From positions 8,060,001-8,124,000 of the forward strand of contig CM082589.2 of NCBI GenBank assembly GCA_040954595.2: a DNA stretch of 64,000 nt. Direction: 5' to 3'. A model generated the notes under the pieces. That model was not told the origin of the DNA, searched no databases, and saw only the letters and a list, made by a program, of their open reading frames with translations. The first letter of the stretch is position 1; the number at the start of each line of letters is the position of its first letter. This stretch comes from Balanoglossus misakiensis (lineage: Eukaryota; Hemichordata). Made by a program: the position numbers and the translations under genes. Of the stretch, positions 1 through 12,640 are shown one piece after another.

Positions 1-3000
1 CACTGCCCTTTTATCGTTGAAATATTCGAATATTTTGTTTTCAAGTTCATGTTTATCGTAAACATGGACTTTCGACTGAATATACTACTAATTTGTTAAC
101 GTATTGTTCGTAGACAGCGAATTAACGCAGGAAACGATCTCTTTAAAACCAGGCTTCTGTAGAGTCTATCGCGACTCTGGAGACAAACGTTTTCATCGCA
201 AAGACTTTTGCCGAACGATCGACAACTAACATATGGTAAGATGGCACACAAAAAAGCAAACTGGCAAGCTATCGTGTTTACTGAAATTCAATATCAGAGA
301 CCAGTGGATTTTATGAAGACATCAATCCGTGCTACATTCATGAGGGACCCTATACTTCACCATTCATGTAAACCACACCCTATATCCTATGACGTGTGAA
401 TATACTCTGTCGGTACCTTCCTTCCGTTGCAGCCTCTTGCAAATTTCCTGTTTATTTCGTCTTCGAATATTTCATCAAATGCCGAGTAAACTCCGAAGGG
501 AAAAGGTGTGTGAAAGGTCGGGGCTTTCGATCTCAGGGGGTGTGTTGTTGCACACCTCGGGGAGGGCAACGTTTTCCATTCAATCTTTACATGTTACTGT
601 GTATCCTTGAATTTGATCTAGATGTCTGACAAGAGATAAAGAGAACAATTTATTTATTAGCCATTTGGGATTTGTGAGTTCTCTTTCATTTGACGCAGTT
701 CTTTTGACTCTGGTGGTTGTGTGCGCACGCGATGCTAGTATCACATGTTCACCGTCGAGACCTTACAAATGGTCAAGGTGACTTGGTTTATGTTGAATTG
801 AGAATGGCACGTAATTTTCAGTCTCAAATCAAATCACATAACAGGTTTTGCTCTGACCTTTTTACTTAAATGATGTTGAAAGATAAGCCATTGAAAAGAA
901 AAGCAGTTATCTTCAATTTGACTTTAGACGTAAGGTATATGCTTCTCTTGGACGTATATAGCTCTCCACATCTTGTGGCAGTGGACGTCCGTGAAGATTT
1001 GCATGGCACAGAGGCAGTAACAGAAGTCATTAGATGGCAGTTTCAAGTCGAGTTTCTTTAAGAGAGATTATCTTGGACTTAGAGAGGATCTTATAGAATG
1101 TCTCATAGGTCACCACGAAAACCATAATACAAACCGTTACGGTGTAGTTCTCTTAAAGTGTGAACCTTTATCACGTTTCAGGCGATAGATGCGTGCCTAT
1201 TGATTCTTTATGCGCCTCTCCTGACCCGAGGTCATTTTTTAATTATCAGACATGCACAAGTAACATACAGAGAGAGAGAGAGAGAGAGAGTGAATATCCA
1301 AACATACACACACATGTACTTAAATAATCGTTCACATGGTTGACATGATTCAACTCACAGAGAAATGCACAAAAATCTTCATTGAATATCGCCCTTTTCA
1401 AGAAAAAAAACAGATTCGTTGACCAGAGTAGAAACGGTACTGTAATAAAATTTTAGAAATGGATTTTCAAAAACAAAAATCGTCGTTTCAATTCAATCTA
1501 AATATACTACGATGATGACACGGCAATAGAATAACATTTAGCTCTCTCGTGTTTGGAAAGCTATAAACCCTCATAAAATTTTAAAGTCCACATGAAAATA
1601 CAACATAGCATACTGATTAGTACAGAATCGTGTCCGTTCTTATGAAACTACAGGACTGGTTTTATAGAAAATTAAAATATTTTATTTCGACCCAGTTATT
1701 TCCAATGAATATGCGTTCTAAAAGGCTTTCTGTTCGCTTGTCGTATTAACTATTATTTTTATCTTGTGACCCCTAATAGCACGCTATTTATAAGCGTCAA
1801 CAACCTGCAACTCTGTTTTCTCTCAGGATGGCACGTATACATACGTCGCTTTGATTGATCTGTTCCCTCAAATAGATGTCGACCACCATACTCTGTGAAA
1901 AAGCAAAATGGAGATGTCACATACATAGAATGTAGTACTATATCTACTGCCAAACAAATCTTGACAGTAATTTTGTTGTCGAATCGATCACGCTAAATAT
2001 CCATGATTTCGCATAAGGAATCCTATTTTTCTGGTCAGAAACTGTTGTTCGCAAGGCTGCAACAATTTAAACAAATATAATTAAAAAAGATGCGACCCCC
2101 TTTAGCCATACATGTACATTGATTATCCCAAAGTAAACAAACTAGTTTCCCTTGACTTTTCTTCATAAGGGTTGTAAGGCTATTAAACTCGAGGAAAACT
2201 GATTTGACTATTGTATTTGAATGAGTTCATTTGTTTTTGTGTATTCTCGTAATCTAAACGTGAAACATCAACTACACAGTCGTCATTATTTCATATCCAG
2301 TTCTTGAATTGTGTGAATTAAGGATATAATGCTTTTGAACGTATGACCCTTTTCACAGACTTGCATATTATCCGGGTGACATGTCGCCACAACCCCTACC
2401 AGTGTCAATGCATCGGCGAAATCAAACGTTGCGGTATCCACGCTAACATGACATGTATTCTCCAAATGATATGAGATATTAACAAGGGCATGGAGACAAT
2501 AAACATAATAAAGATAATAACTAGATTGTGATGCGGATAATATTAATACAATCTGCATGTTTTGATGCTAGATTGAAACGATGAGCTATTAAACATATTA
2601 TTCTCAGTGCCACACATCAAAACACCACCATACAGTTACGACAGCCATACAATAGATGATACTGCCCATTAATGTTATGACAGACATAAAATCAATAGCA
2701 CCCTTCACTGCAGCATATCAAATAGCCCACGGGATGTAATGTGTTTTTCTCTGAAAAGAAGATTTTTCTTAGTATAGTGAAGACCCTGATTTGATTACAG
2801 GGAATCCGGAAATCCGACGATCGACGGATTATCAAGCATTCAATGACCCTGTTGCAGTGTAGTGGCTTAATGAAATCCCGCATAGGTAACCCCAAAATGG
2901 AATAGCTTGATACTCTTTAAACATGTCTAACATTCAGTGATATAAAACTCTCTTCGAGTGATTAGCTGCAAAACGATGGTAGATAAATGAAATGTGTTTA

Positions 3001-3581
3001 TCATCGCATAATTAATTCGTGTTGTGCCATTTTATCGGTCATTTATATTTTTCTCTAATATACTAGACAGTAATACATACTTGCGCTTTTATAGAACCAT
3101 GAATTCAATCAGCATTTAGGAACAAAACATACACAGATGGGCAGACTGTTATTGTCATCAGCAACATATTCAACAGCTTGTTTTCAAATATGTCAAAATA
3201 CAATTTTGGTTTATTGCAACGCTGTTGCGATATTTTTCCAAAGCCATCTTGTACAAAACCTTTTAATTCCACGCCGTATATTAAACGACCTCATAAAACG
3301 TACTGTACGGAAATGTACGGTGGCAGATGCCTATTTGGAAGTAATCCAGAAAATACAGCAGTTACGCTGACTATACATCGCCGACAACTGGCATCGTTGT
3401 ACAAATACCTAATAGAGTTAGTGTGACCCTACACATGTTTACTTTATTGTAATAATAGTAATACGTTTATTTGTATTTGTTTATAAAGTTTGCTATATAA
3501 GTATATTATATGCGGGTCACACAGGAACCATTAAGACGGTTCTGCAGCGTCCCAGGTCAAAAACTGGCGTAAATTAATATT
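1..3581. other. Intergenic sequence, no gene seen
   Basis: Open frames here are all short (under about 90 codons), unlike any family I recognise, and lack consistent exon signals. The only distinct element is an (AG)n microsatellite. No RNA gene or conserved motif was recognised. Confidence 0.6.
1269..1290. repeat. (AG)11 microsatellite
   Basis: About eleven uninterrupted AG units. Confidence 0.95.
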
Positions 3582-3808
3582 GTGTGAACTGTGGTTCTGA
3601 AATGTCTCAGATTTGAGACGGCTTTGCCGGCCAGACCTGAGCCAGTGTAAGGATTAACTCCTCTCCGCAACCCACTGTCTATGGGACTGAGCCTCATCGC
3701 CTATACATAAACTTTTTGTGTGTGGACACAACGAGACTCAAAGGATTGATGCTCTGTGTTTACCATAGGCAAATAGTGTCTCAAATTTTACCTCGTGTGA
3801 ACCTGGTA
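3582..3808 (+). repeat. Interspersed repeat family R1, copy 1
   Basis: About 227 bp that match a second copy at 29,351-29,580 along the whole length with scattered substitutions and small indels. Both copies begin and end with GTGTGAAC. They share an internal CTCAGATTTGAGAC palindrome near the left end, a central CTATGGGACTGAGCCTCA block and GTTTACCATAGGCAAATA near the right end. No coding capacity is seen. It is probably a short non-autonomous mobile element; the class is unknown. Confidence 0.8.
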
Positions 3809-4269
3809 TTAGATAGAGAAGATACTCACCAGCTGTAATCTGCTGTGCATTAATTATAGAATACGTCATGATAGGGATAACATTTTTACTACCCCAGCCC
3901 TAAATCCTGTAAATCCTCTTACAAGGATGGAAATGCGACTACAACGTGCCGTGTGCAAATCATTTCCAAACTTTCATTAAATTATCCATTGCTACTATTG
4001 TAGCAACTTTCCTGGAAATCCCTGGATTATATTTGTTTTCGGGCAAATACAAACTTTATTTGGAGTTTTTGTAAAGGTCCAGGGCTATCTTATTAACTCC
4101 GACCCTTATGTTCTGTGCCCACGGTACATGTTTCTATTATTCAACTAGCATATCAGGTCGGCCTCTGATCCCAGAGATTTCCATGTAGCTGCAAACCTAT
4201 CATATATAATATAGCGTACTTCTTCGTTTTAGAATTACTCGGTATATTTAACGGGACATTCGCTGTAAC
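3809..4269. other. Intergenic sequence, nothing recognised
   Basis: No open frame of note, no repeat shared with the rest of the window and no RNA gene was recognised. Confidence 0.5.
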
Positions 4270-4553
4270 ATTTGGCAATATTTGGCAAATTTCTACTTCA
4301 TGTACCGGAGTAAGAAGAAAACATACGGTGATCGTGCCTTTTCGTATATCGCCCCACTCATTTGGAACAGTGTCCCAATAGAAGTACGCCAGTCACCTAG
4401 CCTTGACAGTTTCAAGAAACACATCAAGACTTATCTATTTATTGAGCCTATTAACAGTAACTTTACATTGGATTTTTGACATTGTAAAGCGCTATTGAAC
4501 ACTATTGTAGTGGAGTTTGGCGCTCTATAAATCCCTTAGATTGATTGATTGAT
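4270..4553 (+). mobile_element. 3' end of a CR1/L2-like non-LTR retrotransposon (dead fragment)
   Basis: The reading frame at 4282-4479 carries the C-terminal signature of reverse-transcriptase ORFs of many non-LTR elements: YGDRAFSYIAPLIWNSVP, then a short linker and a SLDSFKKHIKTYLF segment just before the stop. After the stop comes a short 3' UTR with a GCGCTATTG..GGCGCTCTATAAAT block, ending in a (TTGA)n tail at 4538-4553, as in elements of this group. Everything 5' of about 4270 (the rest of the reverse transcriptase and the endonuclease) is missing, which fits 5' truncation during insertion. It cannot encode an enzyme. The exact clade is not determined. Confidence 0.8.
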
Positions 4554-5392
4554 ATTTTCAGTATTTTTGTTCCGTTTATCAAATGCTAATATACCCAATC
4601 CTCCGCTTGTCAGCAAAGCCGGTATGCGCGTTAGACATATTGTTATTGTTGACAAATGAATTCTAGTCCGGACTTGAATTCGTATTTGCACATAACAGTG
4701 CTGACTACACACACAAAGGCTATGTTGATAAGCTAAATTCTTTGCATTTTAACCCTGATTCACGGATTAAAACAAGAAACTGCAATAGATGCATTAAATA
4801 CTGAAAACATAGAGGAACGCTACGGCTAATGGAGCTATATTGTTAATGTTAATGCAACCGATTCTCACATGATTCAATTATAGCATATGTCAAAGACTGC
4901 ACTGATTGAAGCAAATGGGACAGTTCACGAACTTTGGGAAACGTGGCGATCTTCGGAAATACTATGCCACAATTTTGAACAAAATCTAATTGAATTTTCA
5001 GACAGCTGCACATTAAAATTAACTCCCTGTTCAAATTGGTGTTTTATCTGCTGGTCTATGTATATCACGTCAAAGGAAAGTGCCACCATAGTAACCAAAT
5101 GTATTTACCATTTGAGTTTATAATGTTTGTTATACGTTTGCCGCAGGCAATATTATTGTACTTCTATCAGTGAAAATGCATTTCGATTTCCAATCATCTT
5201 GAGCTAACCTAAAGCATCAATGTACAATAGATACAAAATATGTCATCACCAATTTATGCACTATAGTATTATTATCGTTTTGTGTTGCCATATCAAAGCT
5301 GTAGTTCTTTGTTTAATTAATACCGTGTGCAGTCAAGTTAACAACACCGATTAGTATCATCTGCGAACTCCCATTCAATTAAAGCCCCAAAA

Positions 5393-5480
5393 TCTGCCAA
5401 ATTTCACATGTTTTTCCCCCCACAATAAAATACTTCAAATATATTCCCTGTCCTTACATCATCATAGCAGTACATCTTGT
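5393..5480 (+). repeat. Short interspersed repeat R2, copy 1
   Basis: Starts CTGCCAAATTTCACATG and includes CAAATATATTCCCTGTCCT. It aligns with 9691-9782 at roughly 80% by eye over the first 60 bp, then less well. Non-coding. Confidence 0.65.
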
Positions 5481-6550
5481 AAAAGTAATAAAGTATATGT
5501 CGACCGACTTTGGGCTGTGGTCTCAGTCCTGCCAGCTAAATAGTCGCTCTGTGAACGGGTTGGAAATTACGTCTTTCGATACCGTAGAACGAGACTTGAA
5601 TAAGAAAATATGGCGATAGGCGATAAAGGCGTTTACAGTTGGACTCTCTCCAAGAAGTTTGGCAGTGACGAATTATTTATTTATGCATAACATAATAACA
5701 CTCGGTTGTCAAGGGTGCTCGGTAAATATGACGAATACGCAATTAATAACACTGGCACAAACAATCTTTATTATGACAGAAGTTGATGTCCTTTACAGTC
5801 CGACTAAGTCAGAATACCATGCCCGGATGGGTCAAGGAAACTAGTTATCGTCACTCTCAACACAACTAAAATCTGACATAAAATAGAAACTTTCACAAGT
5901 CAAATGTAGGCACCAAACGAATACATCTTCATATGGTAAAGTATTTTGACAGGACTGTGGTAGAAGACGGAACGTCGTATAAGAGCTAACATAGAACATA
6001 TAAATCAAGATGACTTCTACACAGATTTTATAAACATTACACGCAACACCTATCCAAGCAACAAAATGACGAATTTCACGAAAGGTGAAAAATCAGTCAT
6101 TCCTGCGATCAATCGTTACAAATCAACCAAAATTATTACTTAACCATCACCAACGCCATTTTCTTAGACTGTTCATGAATATCATAGCATAAAATGCACG
6201 GTTGCTTAAATTCTCTTCATTGCTGGCAAAATGCACCAATTGGTTAACAAAGTGATATTTATATATATAGCCTAGAACATGAACCCCGTGAAAACAGTTT
6301 GGGTCCCTACAAAGAATATTTAATCGTCGATCACTTTTCTATATGTACATGTATCACAAAAACTTAGACGAGGTATATAGTTACCTCTTGTGCAAATGTC
6401 CCTGTATGGCTGAAGGCGCATGTGTATGTACTCACACGAACGTGTGATTTCTCAATTTCCATTTCTCACGTGGAACTCCAAGCGTGATGTGTTTGTTAAT
6501 ATTACGTATGTTCTCTGTGACTAGATTCATACCTGTAGTCATACCGCTCG

Positions 6551-6577
<27 letters not shown>
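6551..6577. repeat. (TA)n microsatellite
   Basis: About 13 TA units followed by other AT-rich sequence. Confidence 0.9.
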
Positions 6578-6584
<7 letters not shown>

Positions 6585-8448
6585 ACTCTATATGTAATGA
6601 TATATAAATAACTATATGTAAAGATAGATAACTAATTATACATACACATATATTGTAGAATGTTTTGATTCCAGTAAGGACAAAAAACCACAAGAGTTTT
6701 GGATTCAACTTGTATACTTTACATTCAAAGACATGTAACAAATGGAAAATTAATATTAAAGATAGGTTTCTATACTGAAAATGTCACCAGAATGTAGTAT
6801 ATGTTCGTAGTCGGTTTGAATTTAATTACAGGACACGGTTGTATACGTTTAAACACGTACGATTTCTTTTATAACAAATGACATTTATGATCAATTTAAC
6901 TAGTGGTTCATTTGACAATTCTGTTTTGTTAACTACCTGATGCATGAAAAACTAAGCCATTAACTAGATTTTTTTGTATGCAGTGATAGTTGTGCTTGGT
7001 TTATTTATTTACACTATCGATTAATCATGTTGTTTGTATTGTCAAGTTTCCCTGGTAAAGATAAATAAATCTAAGATATCAGCAACCTGTTGCATTCGAT
7101 GATTCGTGCTAGAATCAGACTATAAACTTCTCTATTCAGTGGAAAACCAATGAGCTAGAAGTAAGTATTCACCATTAGCCACCTGCTTCCATTTTTGGTG
7201 TTCAGTCGGGAAGAAGTAAAATTTCAGTTTTCCAAACCACTGTACGTAGAGAGGAATCAGCCACCATAGTTGACGTTGTATACGTTTAGAAATTGCTATG
7301 TCCCCGATATGTTAGTTCATCTGGTGCAATAAGTTTTGCAAGCAAACGTTAAACCAATGATCAATGCATGCCTTGTATTATGTACAGAATTAGTCAAGAT
7401 AATGGGACTATAATGACCGAGAAACCTCTTCGAAATTCAGAAATCAAAATTCAATAACTGGATACTTGTTACGCTTTATCGCAATATGTGTCAGATATTT
7501 ATCTATAGGTTGTTATATTCACACCAAAGTTTGCATTCACATTACCGTATGTAATATATCTGGAGGCTTTGTTTGTGGCGTGTGTTTTGAAAGCAATAAT
7601 ACTGGGTTCTGCATTAAGTACCAGCCAACAATATATTTTCCGGATATCTATAGAACAGTAACTTGCATTGTGTATCGAGAATTTCCTGAAACTATTGTGC
7701 CTTCTGATGCATAATTACCGATGATTGAGGTTTGAGGCAGGCATAGATGAATGTAGTATTATTTTAGATTTTGAAATGGCAAGAATTTGATGAATAGCTG
7801 AAACGACTATTTTTGAGGTTTCCAACTTCGTGTAATAACCCTTCATGCATTTGAAAAGAGAAAACATGTCGATGCTTGTATTGGAGTCACCGTATACCTC
7901 TATGGATCATGGATGACAAGCAATTTGACAATATGCAATCATAACATTATGGCAATTGTAGCGGGTGGTAGATATAATTTGTTACCAGCAAATTGGTAGA
8001 AAATTGTAAAATTCTAACAAATTAACAAGGGTGAAAATTTAAATAGTAAGAATAGGCTTGATAAAAAATACATGTATAACTCCGCTTTTATCGGTGGCTT
8101 CGCTTTCCTGATTGTTAATCTAATCACATCCTCTCTCTCACAAGAGGGACTGTGAAATAATAAAAGCATCTTTATGTGTGCAGGGCAAAAGGGACATATG
8201 CATTCAGAATGGGATCTCTGCTCCTTAATCAAGAACTACAGCATAGTCAATGATCAGAAGGCATTGGCTGTGTGCAAGGAAATTGATGCTCTCAGCCTTT
8301 GAAACATTCAAAGAGCGAGCATCAAGAAACAGAGAGGGTGCAATCTGTAATCACATTCCATATTATTGTTTGAAATTAACCTCATACCCCAATGCAGGGC
8401 AAGAGGAAATGACAACTGTAGTGTACATGAAAACATGACATTTAATTC

Positions 8449-8480
8449 TGATATCATTAAAGGGGAGGGGTCGTCGCGCC
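8449..8480 (+). repeat. Shared block ending AGGGGTCGTCGCGCC, copy 1
   Basis: About 32 bp alignable to 62,063-62,095 with an exact 15 bp 3' part, AGGGGTCGTCGCGCC. The GC-rich motif stands out from its AT-rich surroundings. It may be the edge of an interspersed element. Confidence 0.5.
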
Positions 8481-9648
8481 GCGGAGGTGTCCCCCTTGAT
8501 GAGAATATGTCCTTCCAAACCCAACTGCAGTCACCACGACCTCAGTACTAGGATCTTCAGTTGCTGTCATGCCCAGTCTATGCTACGGTTGGCTGCTTTG
8601 TTCATTCTAAGAATTATCATTTCAGGGATTTGTGGATGACCTGGCATCAAATTGACAAACCTGCTATGAAGTTCACCAGAATAACCTGGCCCTGAAAATT
8701 CAACCCAAGTGACGTAGCGTTGACAAGTGGCTAATTACAATGCAAGTCCAGTGTAGTAACTCGGAGCCCCGAGAAGACAAGATCCTGACTCACACCCGTG
8801 TCGAATAGCGACACTATATACGTTTGGGTTGGCCTGATGTCTAAACGTGCAGAGGTATACGCATAAGCAGCCAGCTTTTACTTCTGCCAAGCACGGTCTC
8901 TGGCCCTGTGTGCCAACGTAGCCTCTAGATCACACTTGAGCATTGCTGAAAACTTTATTACAGTCTATCATAAAGGTAGTTGATTACTTCAGAAGAAAAG
9001 TAGTGGGGTTGACATAGAGGTATCGAAACTGCCCACCTTAGCACGAAAATCTGTTAAAATAAATTCTCCCTGACTAAACAGTTACTACGTTGCTTGCCCT
9101 TAAATTTAATAACACATTTTAGATGAATTGGTTGTATACAAGTACTGCATTGGCCCTGTCTCAGACGTGTTGATAAACTCTGAAATTTATTTATTACACA
9201 GTATAGGTATAGACATAGCAGCTGGTTTTCAAACAATGGCGATGTGTACTGTCCTGTTCATGTATCCATTTAGCGGTTACAAGTTCTTGCTATTGGTTGA
9301 AACATGCACCAAGTTTATTTCTGTCCCCTCTGTCAGCTTAGTATTATCACTAATGTCTTGTGTTTTCTTTTATTACTTTCCGGTTGGAATATTTTGAACA
9401 CAGCGTTAGTTGAGTGCATTCCAAGCTACTCTTATGGAGACAAGAAGGCTCTATGCCGTGGTACAACTAAATTGCGAACAAAGAGAGAGGACTATAGGGA
9501 TGTATTTGAGTGCGTCCATTCTCTGATTGAAAACAGATGACGTGTGAACGTTATCAAGAGACGTCTTGGCGTGTAGATTTTGCAGTTCATTTGCTTGTGC
9601 CACCTTTAATTTTGGCATCACTAAAACCTTAGTTGTTGTTGTTTTGTT

Positions 9649-9674
9649 GGGGGTAGGGGTGGGGTGGGTGGGGT
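9649..9674 (+). other. G-rich tract, possible G-quadruplex
   Basis: Five runs of three to five guanines separated by single or double bases on the plus strand, just upstream of repeat R2 copy 2. It fits the G3+N1-7 quadruplex pattern. Confidence 0.6.
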
Positions 9675-9690
9675 ATTAAAATTACCTATA

Positions 9691-9782
9691 GCTGCCAAAT
9701 TTTACATATTTTTTCCACAATAAAAAAATGTCAAATATATTCCCTATCCTCTAAAATCCTCACCATTAAGACATATTACTTG
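9691..9782 (+). repeat. Short interspersed repeat R2, copy 2
   Basis: Matches 5393-5480 from CTGCCAAATTT through TCAAATATATTCCCTATCCT. Non-coding. Confidence 0.65.
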
Positions 9783-11007
9783 CATTTGAATCAGTTTGTC
9801 ATCTCTTGGCGACGCATACCACGATAGCTGCGTACTATTTGTATGGAGGCTGATTAAATGGGTGCGGCACCGTTTTAATACATAGCGTGCTCAAATTGCA
9901 AAATGCAGTCACAATCTGGCATCAATAAGATGTCCATGTATACCTACATGTATCAGTAAGCTTATTTAGATGGACCAATTTAAGTTGGAAAATAAAATCA
10001 TGAAAATAACGTACACAATGGCAGCTCTAGAGGCTTTAATGTTTATCACTAAAACTTGCGGCTGGCGGGACAACGACTGATGTTGAATTTCGAGGGGTTA
10101 CTGATCAGAGCTGGCACATCCATGTTTATATATGTGCATCTGTGTTAGGCCCTAATTTTTATTATTTTTGGGGAGACATACACAGCAAATCAACCATCTA
10201 TTATACATTGTATAAGTGACATCTTGCATGTTTAGATATTATTCAAGATATATGTGAAATCATTACAATACCTTGAGGTTTTAGATACAATCCCACCCAA
10301 CTATATACAGGTGATACAATTTACTACTTTTGCTCAAAACTGTCCGTTAGATCGATCTAGGTCACGCCTACTTAATAGTTAAGCTGCAACGTATGACTGA
10401 TTTACATAAAAAGGTGAATGAATCTGTTCTGTTTTGTTTCGAAAGAAACCCACGAAATAAGGTTATGATTTATAGAGAATTACCGTTAGAATATAGACAT
10501 TATCGTCTATATTGTTAGATGCCATAAGTGACTTCTACAGAAATGTATCAATACAGTTTTGTTGCTAGTGATATGTTTACACGGACTCTTACAGATATCC
10601 ACACGTGTTTTGAACACATGACCTAAATGATATACATTGTTTCTATGATCTAACTGTGAAATATATAGTATAGCATCGTCTCCTGTTTTAAATCTGTACA
10701 TGACGATTTTGAAAATATACATTCACCATTACAGTATTTAATGTAAGTCAAATAGGTATATATTTGTTCGAACCTGACAAAATTGAACGATATGAATTTG
10801 GTGGGAATTAAGCTGACTGTAATTATTATTTGACGAAGGAGGCATCATTGTGTTGTAAAGTGTAAAGTATGCACTGAATTGTGATTGGCGTGATAATCTT
10901 GTGAACGAACGATCGGCAACAAACCCACTGCACTATATATTGATGGTGGATTGGCAGTTGCAACTCCGTACATTCTATTATACAGCTCTAGTTCGTGTAT
11001 TGAGCAC

Positions 11008-11294
11008 TAGGCCAAATAAAAAAAATATTTTCTTTTCCGATTACATGGTTTTCAAAAATAGGGTAGATAGGTAGGGAAATCATTTTAATTTGCATTTTTT
11101 TCATCTTTGGCCGCCGTAGTGTAGAAGAATGACGTCATAGTTCTTGCGTGACTTTCGAAATTTTCATAAATTTTGTATATTTGACATCGTTATTTTTACT
11201 TCCAGTTTACGAAGCTCTAAAAGGTTTAGGGTCGGCGGACTAAAATTAGGGTAGGTCGGATAATCGGAACAGCACACATTTTTATTTGGCCCTA
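11008..11294. mobile_element. MITE-like element with GGCCAAATAAAAA terminal inverted repeats
   Basis: The left end TAGGCCAAATAAAAA and the right end TTTTTATTTGGCCCTA are inverted repeats about 14 bp long bounding 287 bp of non-coding sequence. Inside are an A/T-rich left part and a GGGTCGGCGGACTA..GGGTAGGTCGG segment on the right. It lies 80 bp downstream of the GPCR stop codon. Its right end supplies AATAAA on the minus strand (plus 11,281-11,286), so it may provide the polyadenylation signal of that gene. Only one copy is seen here, so mobility is inferred. Confidence 0.6.
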
Positions 11295-11374
11295 TAGCAT
11301 TTGGATGAAGACCCCATTCTACCCTCTACTTATATATATGTTTGTATACATATTTTGGGTAAATAATGAGTCAT

Positions 11375-12580
11375 TTATGATGGAGCAGCTAAATCATGGT
11401 TTTGCACTTTATAAGTTGTTTCCACAGTGTCCGATTCTTTTCGCGTCGTGGCTGACATCACCGTCAGATTCGACATGCTGTATTCCTGTCTTGAAGGCGC
11501 TCGCTTGAAACACAGTAACGTCTTCAGAAATGCACGGCGGTACTGTTTGTTCAGGATTCCATAGATGAAAGGATTGACGGAGGAATTGACCAATGGCAAC
11601 CAGCGCACTAATTCAATCCAGCTGCTGGGCATGACGATGACCGGTCGACCGGTACCGGCAATGGCAATCGAGTTCAGAAAGTTGAACAGCATATCCAGAT
11701 GGTACGGAAATAGACAGACGAAGAATACGCCTGCGGTCACGGCCAACATGATGACAATTTGCCGTTGCTGGTGCAGTCTCTGCTTGGAGTCGTGCGCACT
11801 TGATATGTATCGCTTGGCCCCTCTACGTAGTTCTTTCACGGTTAAAGCGTTAAATACGATGATAGCGATTAGTACAGTGACAAAAGCAATAATTGGCGGA
11901 AACGTGAACAAGGCGCCTTCGACTGTGTTGTGAATACCCCTCCAGCAGTTGGAGTATGACGTCGGCAGGTGACGTGTGTCGTTCACTGTTCCTTGCCACA
12001 GCAGACATATTGTCTTCCAGTCAGTGTAAAAATAAAGCATCGGAGTTGAAAATATGAGTCCGACGAACCAAGTCAGGATGATTAGTTTAACTGTCCTCGA
12101 CTTTGAACTGATTCTGTCAGCTGTGAACGGTTTGCAAATGGCCATATACCGTTCAAAGGTGACGAGTGTGATGTTGAACTCCGACACAAAGAGACAGATA
12201 TCGAGAGTGATGTTGACAAGAAGGCATCCTGAAGCTCCCAGATACGCTTTATCGTGGATGACGTCAGATGTAATTGGTTCGCCAACAACCTGTAGCCAGT
12301 AAATAACTAGAAATAGACAGTCTACTACTGCCTGATTCGACAGATACATATTGGTCAGCGTGCGCATTGATCGCACTCTGAACACGACAAAGAGAAACAG
12401 ACAGTTCAGTAGAATTCCAAACGGACAGGTCAGGGTGGCGGGAATTACACGGGTGAGCATAACGTTCTTCGAGTCGATGAGAGATTCCTGGCTGCCATAA
12501 TCTGCGAGTGCCGTGGTATTCCTGGCTCTGAAATTGGCCACGCATTCGTTGTCATCAATGTTGTAGCCGCTGGTGTTCAT
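11375..12580 (-). CDS. Rhodopsin-class (class A) G-protein-coupled receptor, peptide-receptor-like
   Basis: Predicted seven-transmembrane receptor of 401 residues in the plasma membrane, coupling to heterotrimeric G proteins. Landmarks in order: extracellular N-terminus with N-glycosylation sequons (N2, N21); TM1 with N59; TM2 with D87; the conserved TM3 cysteine C119, likely paired with C212 in extracellular loop 2; ERY at 143-145 ending TM3; W171 in TM4; P228/P229 in TM5; TM6 with CLFPYH at 289-294; TM7 NPFIY at 336-340, then basic helix 8 and a Ser/Thr-rich tail. The frame stays open for 16 codons upstream, but those begin at a GTG directly after a splice acceptor (ATCTTTAACAG, minus strand). 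The first true ATG is at 12,580, so a spliced 5' UTR exon is likely. The nearest families by look are TRH, growth-hormone-secretagogue and neuromedin-U type receptors; the ligand is unknown. The usual TM6 toggle tryptophan is replaced by F291. Confidence 0.93.
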   Translation of the reverse strand: MNTSGYNIDDNECVANFRARNTTALADYGSQESLIDSKNVMLTRVIPATLTCPFGILLNCLFLFVVFRVRSMRTLTNMYLSNQAVVDCLFLVIYWLQVVGEPITSDVIHDKAYLGASGCLLVNITLDICLFVSEFNITLVTFERYMAICKPFTADRISSKSRTVKLIILTWFVGLIFSTPMLYFYTDWKTICLLWQGTVNDTRHLPTSYSNCWRGIHNTVEGALFTFPPIIAFVTVLIAIIVFNALTVKELRRGAKRYISSAHDSKQRLHQQRQIVIMLAVTAGVFFVCLFPYHLDMLFNFLNSIAIAGTGRPVIVMPSSWIELVRWLPLVNSSVNPFIYGILNKQYRRAFLKTLLCFKRAPSRQEYSMSNLTVMSATTRKESDTVETTYKVQNHDLAAPS

Positions 12581-12628
12581 GATGGCTCGTTCGGTGTAGA
12601 TTAAAAATAGGCGGTATTGTACACACAC

Positions 12629-12640
12629 CTGTTAAAGATA
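12629..12640 (-). other. Predicted splice acceptor upstream of the GPCR exon
   Basis: Read on the minus strand, a TATCTTTAACAG acceptor immediately precedes the open frame, 48 bp before the chosen ATG. The 5' donor exon was not found in the window. Confidence 0.55.

Larger units (their letters stand above)
4554..11007. other. Intergenic sequence with minor repeats
   Basis: No gene family was recognised on either strand. The stretch contains a (TA)n microsatellite, two copies of a roughly 90 bp repeat (5393-5480 and 9691-9782), a G-rich tract (9649-9674), a 33 bp block also found near 62,063 and a small perfect hairpin at 10,490-10,513. Open frames reach only about 90 codons and look random. 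Confidence 0.55.

Noticed and set aside
2286-2558. 90-codon minus-strand frame that looked mildly protein-like
   Set aside because: No family could be named, and the length is well within random expectation.
11565-12545. Several open frames on both strands within the GPCR
   Set aside because: They are shadows of the 401-codon receptor frame, which has all the class A landmarks.
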